Below, piece by piece: positions 10,639 to 24,324 of a stretch of 64,000 bases of DNA. Origin of the DNA: Gonapodya prolifera JEL478 (Eukaryota; Monoblepharomycota; Monoblepharidomycetes; Monoblepharidales; Gonapodyaceae); contig KQ965858.1 of NCBI GenBank assembly GCA_001574975.1, positions 62,001 to 126,000 on the forward strand, read 5' to 3'. Every line of letters starts with the position of its first letter. Position 1 is the stretch's first letter. The position numbers were made by a program, and so were the translations under genes. The notes under the pieces were generated by a model. It searched no databases. It was not told the origin of the DNA and saw only the letters and a program-made list of their open reading frames with translations.

Positions 10639-12995
10639 TTAGGTTGTAGTCATTTTTGCAATAAATTGAAATTCAAATCTCCCACCGCCGAGATCTCGTT
10701 GCTCTCCAATTATCCATGATCCAGGGCTCGAAATTTTTACACGGTCCGCGCGATACTCCCGTATCCCCCTCTCTCCGTCGTCTTTAATATCTAATCTCAC
10801 CATAAGTGTTGGATCAAGCACGTTGGAGCTTGAAGTCGGGGTTACGATCAATTTCCGACCCTGTGGTGCACGACCCGGGGAAAAGAACTCTCGAAGGATG
10901 AAACGTCTCTTAGTTCCAAGTTGCAGGATGCCATCAATGGGTTCAACAAGCTCGAGATCGGCGTCCCCGAACGTCTCGGGAAATGGAACTTGATTGCGGT
11001 CGTTACCTTGCCGGACAAGAAACGCGCCAGCGCTGGCCTCTGGTGCATCCTGCCGTTCATTTGATTGAAGGTCGTTGACGGAAACAAACCAGTCAACCAA
11101 TGCTTCGCCGCGACCAGGCAGTCTTTGGAATCAAAGGTAAGTGAGTGAGGAGGGGGAAAAGAACACTTACAAACCTGAACAACAGAGAGACCATCCAAAT
11201 TCGTGATGACGAGCCCACATTTCCCACACCGTCGTAACGCGTGAATACTCCGTCCCTACTCAGCGCTCCGCTTCCCTCCACTGGTTTACCCGTCCATTGA
11301 TCACGCCTCAATGGGTACCGCATCAAGCCGCGAACTCGAGGCTTCCCCGTATGCGCAGGTACAGTCAGATACAGTGTCACGAAAGCATCCCCATTTTCCG
11401 GTGCATCAATCAACGATCCAGTTACTATATTGCGGCCGGAAGTGATGACAGCGTTGTGCTTAAAAAATTGTGGCCTTGCTATGGGCAGCGATAGAAAGTC
11501 GTCTGTACAAATGTGGCATCAGGAGTGATATATACATTGCTATTCACGGGGGAAAATTACCTTCAGTGACTTCCGGTCTGAGACACTGCAGACTCGAATT
11601 TGCAGGAAAGTGTGAGTAAATAGCTTGTCGAGGATCCATTAAGAAGTACAAGGAGTTGAAAAAGCGTTTGAATGTGTACCCTGACGACGACTGCTCGGCA
11701 AAGCCAGACCCCCAGGTTGCATCAAGTACTCGTGGGCTACCGTTGAGCCAGCAAACTATCCAAGCGTGATTCGTTGGTTGCCCATAAGGGTCCTTTTCAA
11801 CTTCCGTTTGCCCGGCGCCAAATCCGACTCCCTTTGCGCATCCCGACACTTTAGTCACCACATCGCTACCTATCCCCATTGCTCCAAATATTGCCATCAA
11901 GAGGTTTGCATATCCTTCGCATACTGCTGTTCGATTCCTTAAAACGTCATCAGGACTCTGGGGACCTGTAGAGCCGTGATTGTAAATATCTACGTCATAG
12001 GTGATGGTGTCTGCTGCCCAAACAAACACAGCTCGCAGTAGTGGCAGCAGCGACGCTGTTGGTTCGGGAAGTTCCGGGAATGCATTCTGGGGAACTGTTT
12101 GTGTCAGACATCGTGCAAGTCCCGATATTGACTGAGTAGCTTCCACAGGAACAGAGCGAGCAGCCTGATCTATCGCGGTATAGTCGAACTCTTGATGCCA
12201 CTGTCAGCTTGCCCTTACATAGAACAAGAACACGAACGCTTACTGGAAAAATCAACATCTCCCAACCTTGGATGGAATTCAAGTTGTGCAACAGTTGATG
12301 TTCGCACTTTTTCTACCGCTGGAATATAGCTCTGAATGTGGGCTTCTGTGACGTGACGCGTTGGGAGAGTTGGAGGGGCAGACTTTTTCACAACAGGCTT
12401 TTCGGCACTTGTGTGATGCAGATGAGCAGACTCTCGAATTCTTGCGGTGGTCCCTGCCATGTACTGGGGAAGGAAAAGCCGACGATGCTCTGGTAATCGT
12501 TCCGCAGGATCATTACTGCCATAACAAGATGAAAGAGAGCCTGATGAAACACTCAGCGTCACTTGCAGCAGCTTGGCTTTAGTACTCACTCCAAAACTTC
12601 AACACAATCCCGGGGGAACGATCCAAATCGATGTGTGCCTTCCACGAATCCACACCACATTTGTTCCGACTCTGTCAACAATCCTCCTTGAATTAGACAT
12701 CAGAGATTTCAAGGAGCACGTACTCACCAACACCCCGGACCTCGACAATGTCCCCTCTTCTTAGCGCCAACCCAGCATTGCAATTCGCAGTGACACGAGC
12801 CCTGGCTAGTGTGGGCCAAATGAATGTGGAAATGAGAGTTTCTACTTCGTCCGGCAGCATCGGTCTCGTTGCAGCGCTGCACCGAGCTAACTGAATGATG
12901 AAAGGGACAGGGAAATAAAGATTCGGACATGGAGACTGAAGAGTTGTGGCGGAGTCTTTGGTCACATCGCGACCACAATCCCTCTCGTGTAACAT
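10639..12995 (-). CDS. Cyk3-like protein: SH3 domain plus transglutaminase-like domain
   Basis: Multi-exon gene. An N-terminal SH3 domain is split by an intron: ARVTANCNAGLALRRGDIVEV, then MWCGFVEGTHRFGSFPRDCVEVLE with the terminal PxxxVE-type strand. A linker leads to the transglutaminase-like core at about 11544-12146. There the triad is intact: Cys in RTAVCEGYANLL, His in NHAWIV, Asp in LDATWGSG. Two further beta-rich modules follow (LYLTVPAHTGKPRVRG and GAFLVRQGN...VEPIDGILQLG). SH3 plus transglutaminase fold is the layout of cytokinesis protein Cyk3. The start is uncertain: ATG 12995 is the longest, and ATG 12860 (MLPDEVET) is also possible. A shorter paralogue lies at 15107-17116. Confidence 0.75.
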
Positions 12996-13486
12996 AACAT
13001 AGGCTGGTTTGCCATCCTCTAAGGAATCCGGCTTGGCCTTGCACGACCACGGGCTAGGAGGCAGCGATTGTGGGCGCGAGCGCGGACGCGGCAGCTGTGT
13101 GTCTGCTCCCGCCCCCGTGGCAACAGGACATGAGCGTGGTCCCTTCCGAGTTCTTCATGGCGTCCATCCTTCTTGAGTGAGCCAGTGCGAGTGCATGTGT
13201 TTGAGAAATGTCCACGCAGGCAGCGATCATCTTGAAGGTGTACAGTGCGGTGGTGGCAGCCGGAACGTCTGAATGAACGCAGAAGCACTGGGACGAATAG
13301 GGGAGTACATGAGTCACTTGGCAACGTAAACGACTCACACGAAGAAGAAACAGTAACCAATAAAACATACAAACGATCTAAATCGGACGTCTGCGGTTAA
13401 GTTGGAAATTGGGATCAGGATGGAAAGAAGAGAAAGAGAGGCGAGCTTCAGCAGCATTTCCTCCAGGCGTCCCGTCCGCGCCAACC

Positions 13487-14716
13487 TTGTATGACATCCT
13501 CCTTCGGGCACTTGATGGCTACAAGGCCCGGTTTGAATAAGCAATCGGGTGGTGGGAGCGAACTCAATATATTCCATCACCCTTCACGGAATTTGTCATG
13601 AGATGTTTCTCTTCGGCGACCCAATGTGATAGAGAACTTCTAATGGTGGTGCCAGCGCTAATGTCAGGGAGGGGGAGGATGGAAGTATCGATGTAGCTTG
13701 GTCTTTCCTTTCTGTGGTCGTGGCTGTTTCGCAAAATACTTTGCACAGCGTTCACTTGGTGTTAAAAGGGAATTCCTTGTGACTACCGCCGGCAGGGAGT
13801 CGCCGGGTCGAGAGATCTTCAGTGCAATCTAAACACCATTGACTTTAAAGTAGTTCTTTCCGTTGATGTACTATGAGTATCTACCTCAACTTGTTTCCCA
13901 TTTCGCGTCCCCAAAGTTTTCGTCTTGAACACTATCCCCGCAGCCCCTTTGCCCACGCGTTCCACTCTCTCCTCGCGCAAGTCGACGCGCTCCTGCAAAT
14001 ACCTGCCGAATTTCTGATGAAAAATGAAATAGATCATCATTAAAGGCGCAGCGGGTAAGAACTAGTTCGAAGAGCGACGAACAAGATTCTTGAATTCCGC
14101 GAATCCTTTGTCACATCTGTTGTTTGCACGTGCCAGAAGCCACTTAAGGTTTTGATGATATTCCCTAATAATTTGCAGGCTTTCGCCGTAATACCGTCCG
14201 AACATCCTCTGTGCTCGGGGATCCACATAGCAACCATACCCTGAAAGTTTGTGCATTCTTCCAACACAAAACAATTGCAGCTGAGAAGAATACCTTGCTC
14301 TGAAGTTGGAGAGACCGTTCGAGGCAGGGCCGCAAGCTCCCTCCGCACTACTTCGCCTGAAGGGGAACAGAACAAGTTTATGATAGCGATCCATTTCTTC
14401 ATCCGATCGGTCTTCCCAAACGCACCTTCCTCCTCATCATTCTTTGCCACACTCAAAAGTCATTTGCGATCAACTTTGTCATTGCGATACCGCTTTCGTG
14501 CTTCTCGAAACGTTGCCTGATTTCCTCCGGGGTAAAATACTGCATGGTCTTTTGGGCATGCCGGGTCTGATCTCCACACGCTTCTCCTTGGTGAGCATTG
14601 GTTTGTATACCATTAGGTTGCAAATGTCCCACGGCATCAGATGATGGCTCCGGCGCAGGTGAAATGGACGGCGACTCTTCACGTTTACGTTTTTCACCGG
14701 GGCGTGCATTCGCCAT
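13487..14716 (-). CDS. Uncertain multi-exon gene with a kinase-like glycine loop
   Basis: Not firmly recognised. ATG 14716 opens a Lys/Arg/Ser-rich start, then YFTPEEIRQRFEKHESG. Introns with clean ends at about 14400 and 14270 allow EVVRRELAALPRTVSPTSEQ to join GYGCYVDPRAQRMFGRYYG and then KWLLARANNRCDKGFAEF. After another intron the exon at about 13910-14010 reads ERVGKGAAGIVFKTKTLG, which has a GxGxxGxV loop. A short exon at 13487-13521 can supply AIKCPKEDVIQ, like the kinase AxK strand. I found no catalytic HRD or DFG exon downstream, to 13050. The frame near 14450 does not join cleanly. It may be a decayed or truncated kinase relative or a misread gene. It sits between the two transglutaminase-like paralogues. 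Confidence 0.3.
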
Positions 14717-15106
14717 CCTAGCAGCGAAGAGCTTCACAAGATGAGGATTCGATTGTTGACCGGATAAATGAGAAACTTTACCCGCCCACCATTTGATCAG
14801 CGCACCTCTTCTAGCCTCTTTCCCCCTCTCCTTTCCCCAAACTGTACAACATTAAAGAGCTAATTGTTGAGCGAAAGGCCACAGTGGTGAGGTGAAAGGC
14901 CGGGCACCAAGATACCTAAACGAGTTTCGGGCAGGACTAATTCGAACATTGAGTTCAGCGTCGCAATATATGTTTTGCAATACAACCTCGTGTGCTTTAT
15001 AGAGTGTAAATTACGAAAAAGTGCGGTACGTGGTCTCAAGAAAACAAACGACGTTCTGTCCTCGTCCAATATCAAAACGTAACAAAAAATGCCCGTCAGC
15101 GCCACG
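14717..15106. other. Intergenic, nothing recognised
   Basis: About 390 bp between the uncertain minus-strand gene and the 3' end of the second transglutaminase-like gene. It contains only short antisense or chance ORFs and no repeat that I can support. Presumably it holds the promoter of the gene at 14716 and the 3' end of the gene at 15107. Confidence 0.4.
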
Positions 15107-17116
15107 TCACTGCACGATCCACTTTGCAATAAACTGTATCTGAATCTGATTCCCGACGTTCTTCTTATACCCAATCATCCAGTCACCCGGCTGCGTCAGC
15201 TTGACTCCTTGAACGAGATAGTCCCGCAGCCCACGCGCTTGGTCCGGTATCGACTTGATTTCCGTCGCGTTGGCCAAGTTGATACCACCGGGCGACGGCG
15301 GGATAAGAATCAAGTTTCGCTGCGGTGGGGGAATGTTGGGCATGTGGAACTCCCGCAGCAAGAACCGCTGCGTCGACCCTCGTTGCAAGACGCCGTCAAT
15401 GGGCTCCACGACGTCAACGTCGACGTCGTCCTTGTTGGCGAATATCTTGGGAAAAGGGAGAGCGGCACGGTTGTACTTCTGCCGCACGAGAAATCCGCCA
15501 GCGTGCGTGCCGCTGGGATACCCCAGCCAAGACGGTTGCTTGATGTCGTGCTCGTCGTCCATGATGAACCAGTTGACTGATGCCTCTCCTGGCCCAGGCA
15601 ATCTTACATGTGTTGTGAGCACATTTTTCGAATCCATAAAATTCTACGGGGTCCATACCTGAAGAGAATGGTGACCATCCAAACGCGATCCTCGCCTGGA
15701 GCATTCCCAAGACCTTCGTACCGCACAAAGACGCCATCGAATCCAACCTGACCACTGTGGTGGTTGGGATTGCCCGAACTCGTGCGCGATAAAGGGTACC
15801 GCAAAGATCCTTTGACCTCGGGTTTTCCCTCCGTTGGCGACGTTTTGAGGTACTGTGATCACAGGCACGTCAAGGAGGGCAAGAGCAACGACGTACGAGA
15901 ACGCGAGAGTGACTCACTACGGTGACGGACCCATCCCCCGTCTCCGGTAGTTCAATAGTGGAGCCTGAAATGAGATTACGCCCGCCGTAAATCATTGCGT
16001 AGAATTCAAAATAGGTTGGCTTCGTCATTGGTAAATTCAAGAAATCCGCTATCCAAGACCGGATTGTTGGCATAACAAGAGGAGCGAAGACTTCAAAGAC
16101 TCGAAGGCTCACCTTCAGTGCACTGAGGCGAGAGGTTCTGGTCGACTGGGTTCGAAGGGAAATGGGTATAGATAGCTTCACGCGGATCCTACATGACAAA
16201 AAGGGTGTCGGCCCCTGAAAAGGTTGTGTCTGACCGCTCAGACTCACCATGAGGAAATAAAAGGGTTGAAACCCTCTGTCCAATTTGGGCATTCACGTAA
16301 GTAGAGCAACAACAAGCTTGTTTCACAGAAGCCCTATCGTCAACATACGGCTCGAACATGTACCCTTTCGGGCCAACGCCGACGGTCCCTGCCCCCCACG
16401 TTGAATCGATCATGAACGGTCTTCCGTTCAAAGATACGCTGTTCCACGCGTGGCCTGTGGGTTTCCCCTCTTTATTTCTGGTCAGAAACACGTGCCCTGG
16501 AGCAAAGGTCACGTCTTTCGCAGCGCCAATCTTCTTCTCCACAACGTCTGCACCCATCCCTGCTGCAATACAAAGCGCCACAAAGAGATTTGAGTATCCT
16601 TCGCACACTCCGATACGGTTTTTGAGGACCAGGTCCGCAGTTTGTGGAGGCAGCGCGCTGCGCTGCGTGAACCATCGTATGTCGTACTTGATATTGGTCG
16701 CAGTCCACGTGTAAACAGCTCGGATGAAAGGGACGATGTTGTTCGACGGAGCCGGTAGCGATGTGAACTGCCCTCCGCGAGGAACGGAGGCCCACAAGTA
16801 GGACGCGAGTTGCTTCACCGAGGTGGTAGCATTGACGGGAACAGCTCTGGCAAACTTGTCGATTTGGGAGTAGTCAAAAGCTGCGGCAACGTAGTTTAGG
16901 CATTGTCAAGGTTTGCGTTGAGGTTCGCTTCGCCGATGCCTCACATTTGACATCCGCCTTGCCAAAAGCAGGGGTGAAGGATCGCACGACAATCCGCGCC
17001 GTCCTGACTCGTTCGACTGCGGGAACGTGGCTCATCGGATGTTGCAACGCTGAGTTGGCACAATGAGCTATATTGGGGCTTTCACTTTGAGACCATTCAG
17101 GGACAAACATCGACAT
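15107..17116 (-). CDS. Transglutaminase-like (KY/Cyk3-type) paralogue without SH3
   Basis: Multi-exon tandem paralogue of the 10639 gene, with the same order of modules. MSHVPAVERVRTARIVVRSFTPAFGKADVK is followed, after an intron, by SFDYSQIDKFARAVPVNATTSVKQLASYL. The core keeps Cys in NRIGVCEGYSNLF, His in TGHAWNSV and Asp in MIDSTWGAG. The C-terminal module GGFLVRQKYNR...VEPIDGVLQRGSTQRFLLREF matches the neighbour closely. The SH3 part is missing: ATG 17116 starts just before the linker. Function is unknown. The family includes kyphoscoliosis-peptidase and cytokinesis proteins, some catalytically dead, but here the full triad is present. PEX10 begins on the other strand at 17339. Confidence 0.8.
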
Positions 17117-17338
17117 ACCTAAGACGCGATCCCGAATCCGCTACGATGACAACGGAGGGAAAGAGCGAGAGGGGAAGGAAAACAGAAGGGTCCCCGTGTA
17201 TAAAAGTTTATGTGTAGGTGGCGGAGTTCTGCCGGATGTGTTCATGGCGGCAGAACTTCCGTTCGGCACCGAAGGGACTTTACTCGGACAGTGCAGCGCT
17301 CCCGGAATTTTGTTGCGGCCACTGCGAACACTGCGGCC

Positions 17339-18990
17339 ATGTCCGGTGCACCGAAAGTCTCCACGCGGCGGATGGCGGCAACGCGTGAAGTGTCAATGCC
17401 GTCCTCGGGACCGTCCACCACATCGCCCACTCCCGTTCTGTCACAATCGGATCGTCTGGTGCCGAATCCGATAAATGAACCCCCGTCTGCTCCGATGCCG
17501 CTTACCTCCAACGTTACATCACCTGCTTTCCCGTCGTCACCGTCAAACCCAGACAATCTTCCCCCCACCAAGTCTCTGGATCCCTCGCTTGCGCCTCTTT
17601 CACCGCAACTGCCCAACGTCACCTCTTCACAACCACACCAAAGACCCAAGTTCGACCTCTCGTTCCCGGGGGCCAGCCAAGCGGACATTATCCGTGCCAA
17701 TCAGAAGGATGAACAAGCGGAAATGATGCTCCAACAACAGATAACACAGGTCGTGGTCCAAACATGGGGTGAGTGTCCCCGCACCTTCTACTTGTGTGAA
17801 AATGCGCTTGAACGAGTTGATTAGGCACACGCTTTCACATGCGGCATGGGCAAGACATCAACTTTGGCGCCTCTCTCGTTTATTACTGCCTCACAACACT
17901 GGCTGGATCCCAGACCTTGGGGGAAGAATATTGTGACATTTTCCCAGTCACAGCATCGTCTGTCGGAGTCCCCCGACCACCGCCCGTGTCCAAGCGACTT
18001 GCGCTTGTCGCTCTGCAATGCGTTGTTCCATATTTGCTCAGCAAGTGGGCGTCCGCATTGCGTGGACAAGGCCAACTGGCGCAATTCGCTAATCTCCCAC
18101 CACAGCTGGAGGCGTTCTTGCGAGCGCAAGGGCAATTACCGCCCAGACCGCCTGTTGTCGAGGAAGGTGAACAAGACTGTTAAAGCGCAGTCTTACCTCT
18201 GGTCTAACCATCACCACCTCCCCAGCCCCAGCGTTGGTTGAGAACCCTTCCATCGCAGATCGTGTGAAAGCCTCGTACAAAAGCATGCAATCGCGTCTCC
18301 CCTCGATTATCCCGAAAATACGTATTTTCTTGACAAGCTATGTCACACCACTCCATCTCGCTATCTTCTACTTCACTGGAATCTACTACACAATTGCGAA
18401 AAGACTAGTTGGCTGGAGATATGTAAGTATTTCCTTCCCGCGGCCCTCCTTGAATCCTCGTGGCGCTCAATTGTGCCGAACGTGCAACCCTCCAAAGATT
18501 TTCACCAGACAGCTCCATCCGGCCGAGCTTCCCATTTCCTACGAGCCCATGGGTCTCGTCATCGTGCTCCAAACAATCGTCGAAGCCATCCGTGCTCTGC
18601 GGTCTCTGACCACACTCACCGAGACAAAGGCCTCGGAGCAAGGAGCAACCGATCCCGAAGCCCTGGCTGATGTTCCTGAAGGGGACGAGATTGAGGTCGA
18701 GACTGATGAGTGGGAACGGCAACCGCCGCCTGTCGTGATGTCGGGCGCGAAGAAATGCACGCTCTGCCTGGAACCACGCAAGAGCCCTGCGGCGACAGAG
18801 TGCGGGCATGTGTTTTGCTGGAGGTGTATCAGCGAATGGATCAATGAGAGTAAGGTGAGTACACGTCAAAATGAGCTTTGTTGTTGAAAAGGGATGTGAA
18901 GTTTGTCTCTCTTTTTTTCAGCCCGAGTGTCCTTTATGTCGACAGAGTATAAAGGCTGCACATTTGTACCCGCTTTACCATTATATATAG
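17339..18990 (+). CDS. PEX10: PEX10, peroxisomal RING E3 ubiquitin ligase
   Basis: ATG 17339 opens a Ser/Pro/Thr-rich N-terminus of about 100 residues. The conserved Pex10 block ASQADIIRANQKDEQ follows. An intron from about 17770 joins QTWG to TRFHMRHGQDINF, then ASLVYYCLTTLAGSQTLGEEY, a Pex10 hallmark. Hydrophobic segments in the middle (PLHLAIFYFTGIYYTI and others) are the membrane part. The C-terminal RING is CTLCLEPRKSPAATECGHVFCWRCI...CPLCRQS, a C3HC4 pattern, ending YPLYHYI with stop at 18988-18990. Pex10 acts with Pex2 and Pex12 to ubiquitinate the PTS1 receptor Pex5 for recycling. That fits the PTS1 enzyme encoded at 2040-6586 in this window. Confidence 0.95.
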
Positions 18991-19105
18991 ATGTGTTGCA
19001 TCTTGCACTCCCGAAAGCCTTTTCTTGTGTGAGCTTCGCAAGTCTTCGCACATGTTTCGCACCCACATCGGTACAAAGACCGGACCGGGCCCTCTTTCTT
19101 GAGCT

Positions 19106-19846
19106 ATGCTGGAACTTGTTTTCGAGAATAATCGATACGGACCTTTTCGGTCCGCCATTACTTATTCACAACTGCATGACATGGCTTCCAAGTTGGTCAA
19201 TGGAAAAGGTCGTGGAGGTCCACTCAACTTGGACACATTTAAAGTGCTTTCCTTCCAATCAAATACAGAGGACTCACCATTAAAATCAGGGGAACTTTCT
19301 TGGAAACCATTACACATCGATCCACTCTCACAGGACACCGGAGACGTCGGCAATGAAATCGTTCCCGATGGGGTCTACCAGGTGGTCATTGAAAAGCAGA
19401 AAGCGAGTCCTCTCAAATCAGATGCTCAGAACAGTGGTGTTCCGGCGGACTCGAAATCGGTGTTGGCACCTGCACCTGCGGAATCTCAGTCACCTTCAGC
19501 TCGAAATGGTCCCTGTATTTCTTGTTTCGTGGACGCTACAATAGCACCCGTGGTACACGAAGGCGAGCAGATGATTCGTGATCAAGGGAAGAACCGGTAT
19601 GACCGTCAGGATCGCGAAAGCTCGCAACGCTTCGAACAGATAGCGCTCCTCGTCTCTACTCTCCGAGGGCTCACTGCGATGCCACCACCTCTGCCAATCT
19701 ACCACACTAGCGATTTTGCTGCAAAAGATTTGACCCAAGCGGAACACTATGTCAGAGTTTACCACATGCGACGACGTATCCAAGAACGACACCCAGGGCA
19801 GGATATCAGCGATCCTGCAAGATGGAGGGCAAATCCACCACTGTGA
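19106..19846 (+). CDS. Hypothetical protein, 246 residues
   Basis: A single uninterrupted ORF starting MLELVFENNRYGPFRSAIT and ending RWRANPPL. No family recognised. It has no signal peptide, membrane segment or clear repeat. The middle is Ser/Pro/Ala-rich (PAPAESQSPSARNGP) and the C-terminal third is charged and helical (AEHYVRVYHMRRRIQERHPGQD). It lies 115 bp after PEX10 on the same strand. A second ORF at 19910-20251 on the plus strand (FLDTLVQTKLHRSEDL..., ending EFNL) could be a further exon, but no splice join is convincing. Its length with few alternative stops supports coding, but moderately. Confidence 0.5.
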   Translation: MLELVFENNRYGPFRSAITYSQLHDMASKLVNGKGRGGPLNLDTFKVLSFQSNTEDSPLKSGELSWKPLHIDPLSQDTGDVGNEIVPDGVYQVVIEKQKASPLKSDAQNSGVPADSKSVLAPAPAESQSPSARNGPCISCFVDATIAPVVHEGEQMIRDQGKNRYDRQDRESSQRFEQIALLVSTLRGLTAMPPPLPIYHTSDFAAKDLTQAEHYVRVYHMRRRIQERHPGQDISDPARWRANPPL

Positions 19847-20383
19847 GCCTTACCTCGGGGCACGGGCAGTGCCCTCAAAAAAAAAAATAACACATATTGG
19901 GCAACAAGGTTGTTTCGTCGAGGGTCTCAACGTGAAACAATAACGCCCCAACCTTTGAAATTACTCGGAGGTACCGATGGCGTACTCAAGCGAATACGAT
20001 CAGCGTTCCTTGACACACTCGTGCAGACTAAGTTACATCGCTCCGAGGATTTGAAGGTGTGCCATTCGCGCTTTCTAACTGCTCACATGACGCCGTTGAC
20101 GCTTCTCGTTTCAACGGTAAATCAGATTGTCCTCGATTTACTATTAGATGAGGAAGAGAAGAAGCAACGTCGAAGACACAGCTGCGTATCTTCCGTTGCC
20201 TTCCCCCGTGCGTGTATTCGCGATCAGATAACTTCTGAATTTAATCTATAATCAAAAGTTAGTCCGCGTTAATCGGGGGAAAGGGGACAAAACCACCACA
20301 ATCACACATAACTGAAAATTCATCCGATTGAAGGTCGGCAAAATAGCAGACCCAAATCCACACTCTGCTGCCAATCTTCCACC
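19847..20383. other. Intergenic with a hairpin plus A-tract and a 113-codon ORF
   Basis: A GGGCAC...GTGCCC inverted repeat at about 19857-19874 is followed closely by eleven adenines (19877-19887). A plus-strand ORF at 19910-20251 has no recognised domain. The promoter of the YJU2 gene must lie near the right end. Confidence 0.35.
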
Positions 20384-21756
20384 ATGTCGGAGCGTAAAGT
20401 CCTCAACAAGGTATGTACTAACATGACAATTGTATCTCCCGACTCACATTCGTGACTGAACATCTCAATCGTCTGCAAGTACTTTCCACCAGACTTTGAC
20501 CCCGCAAAGATTCCTCGCCGGAAGCGGCCAAAGAACTTCCAATATACCGTTCGTCTCATGGCCCCCTTTTCCATGCAGTGCAAGTCATGCGGGAACTGGA
20601 TTCCGAAGTCGACCAAGTTCAATGCCAGGAAGGAAACAGTTCACGGGGAAGATTACTTGGGTATCCGCATTTTCCGATTTTATATAAGGTAAGTGGAGGG
20701 AAACAGACGACCGCGCTTTGAAGGCAGCCTGAACCCCTCGCTATCGGTGGAGTTTCGAACTGCGGACCTTGTTCGCTCTTATCGTTTTGACGAAATCAAT
20801 GGTATTTTAATCAACGTCTTTATCGCCCCAGATGTCCACGTTGCTCTTCCGAAATTACTTTTAAAACCGACCCGAAGAACACAGACTACGTGTGTGAGCA
20901 AGGAGCGTCCCGCAATTTTGAGCACGCGCGGGCCGAGTCTAGGGAGACGGAACGGTTAGCTGAGATGAGGCAACAGGAGGAAGCCCACAATCCCATGAAG
21001 GCGCTGGAGAACAGAACAGTTGATTCGAAACGGGAGATGGACATCCTCGATGCATTGGATGAAATTAGAACACGGAATGCCGCGCAAGAACGTGTCGACT
21101 CGGATCAAGTGTTGGCAGAGATCGCGGAGAAGAAGCAGGAAGCAATGATGAGGTTGAAGATGATGGAGGATGAGGAAATCGAAAGAATGGCCAAAGAAGC
21201 ATTTTCCGGGCGACTACATACTGGTACCTCGGTGGATAATACGAGTGCAAAGTACGACACAGACACAGCAACTGGGGCGAAGGTGCGACGCCTCATGGAC
21301 GCCGAAGATCCTGGCATAGATGAGGACCTTCCTGAAGATGACGCTCTGTACGATCAAACACCTGGATACTTTTCTTCTGGCGACGCAGCTGGGGATGGTG
21401 AGGATGACGAAGAGGAACGACATTTGCTCGCTTTGAAAAGCAAGTACGGCAGCGCGCGAGTTGGCAGCAGTGCCGCAGTCGCGTTTGATGGGGGATCAAA
21501 AGCGGAGCCAAAAGCGAAGGCGGCAAACAGTGTTGCATCAACATTAGGGGTGAAACGGAAGGCAGACTTCGGACTTGATCTCGGCGTCGTTGTGAAGAGG
21601 AAGGGAGCTGAGCCTGGAGGTGGTGTGGCAAAGAAGGCGTCTGAACCCGCTTCTGACTCATCTTTACAACAACCAAGAAGCGATAAAGCACCTGGTGGCT
21701 TGTTGGCGTTGGGTATGTACGGAGATGACAGCGGCGGAAGTGGAGATGACGATTAG
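20384..21756 (+). CDS. YJU2: YJU2/CCDC94-type splicing factor (CWC16 family)
   Basis: Three exons (20384-20410, 20480-20688, 20832-21756) join in frame. MSERKVLNK joins [18 protein letters not shown], the family signature start. A four-cysteine zinc site follows, CKSCGNWI then [14 protein letters not shown], with [12 protein letters not shown] after it. The second half is helical and acidic, then a low-complexity tail with a basic KRK stretch and a [11 protein letters not shown] end. YJU2 joins the spliceosome with the Prp19 complex and promotes the first transesterification step. Family identity is clear from the N-terminal block. Length is normal for CCDC94. Confidence 0.95.
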
Positions 21757-21864
21757 ACGGTATGAAATCAATTATACATGATTCATTTTTTGATTGAAAA
21801 TTTGATATGTTTGGAGGCCCAATGTGAAATGTCGACAATACCACGTGCAAATAGGGTTGGGAAA

Positions 21865-24019
<2,155 letters not shown>

Positions 24020-24324
24020 GAGAGCTTCGGTCCAAAACTCAGTGATTTGGTTTGGACGTTGAATTCAGTCGTACATTAATAATATTTCGTAATGCAAAAT
24101 CACAAGTAAGTATCAGATTCTCTGTTTATCATAGATGACTATATGGCTCAATAAAGGAAAATTGAAAGAGGTGAAGATTTGTGAAATTCCACTGCAAATG
24201 AGGTCCACCTTTTGTCTCTCGTGCTGTTCAGGTGCTCGCGAACGACTTCTTCTTCAACATCAAACGGTAATCCCGTCAAAGCCAAGAGAATCTGCCCGAG
24301 AAGGAAGGGAATCTCAAGGAATAG
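24020..24324. promoter_or_regulatory. Divergent AT-rich promoter region
   Basis: About 305 bp between the kinase (minus) and phosphatase (plus) start codons. It is clearly more AT-rich than the flanking genes and holds only chance ORFs. No specific site can be named. Confidence 0.4.
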
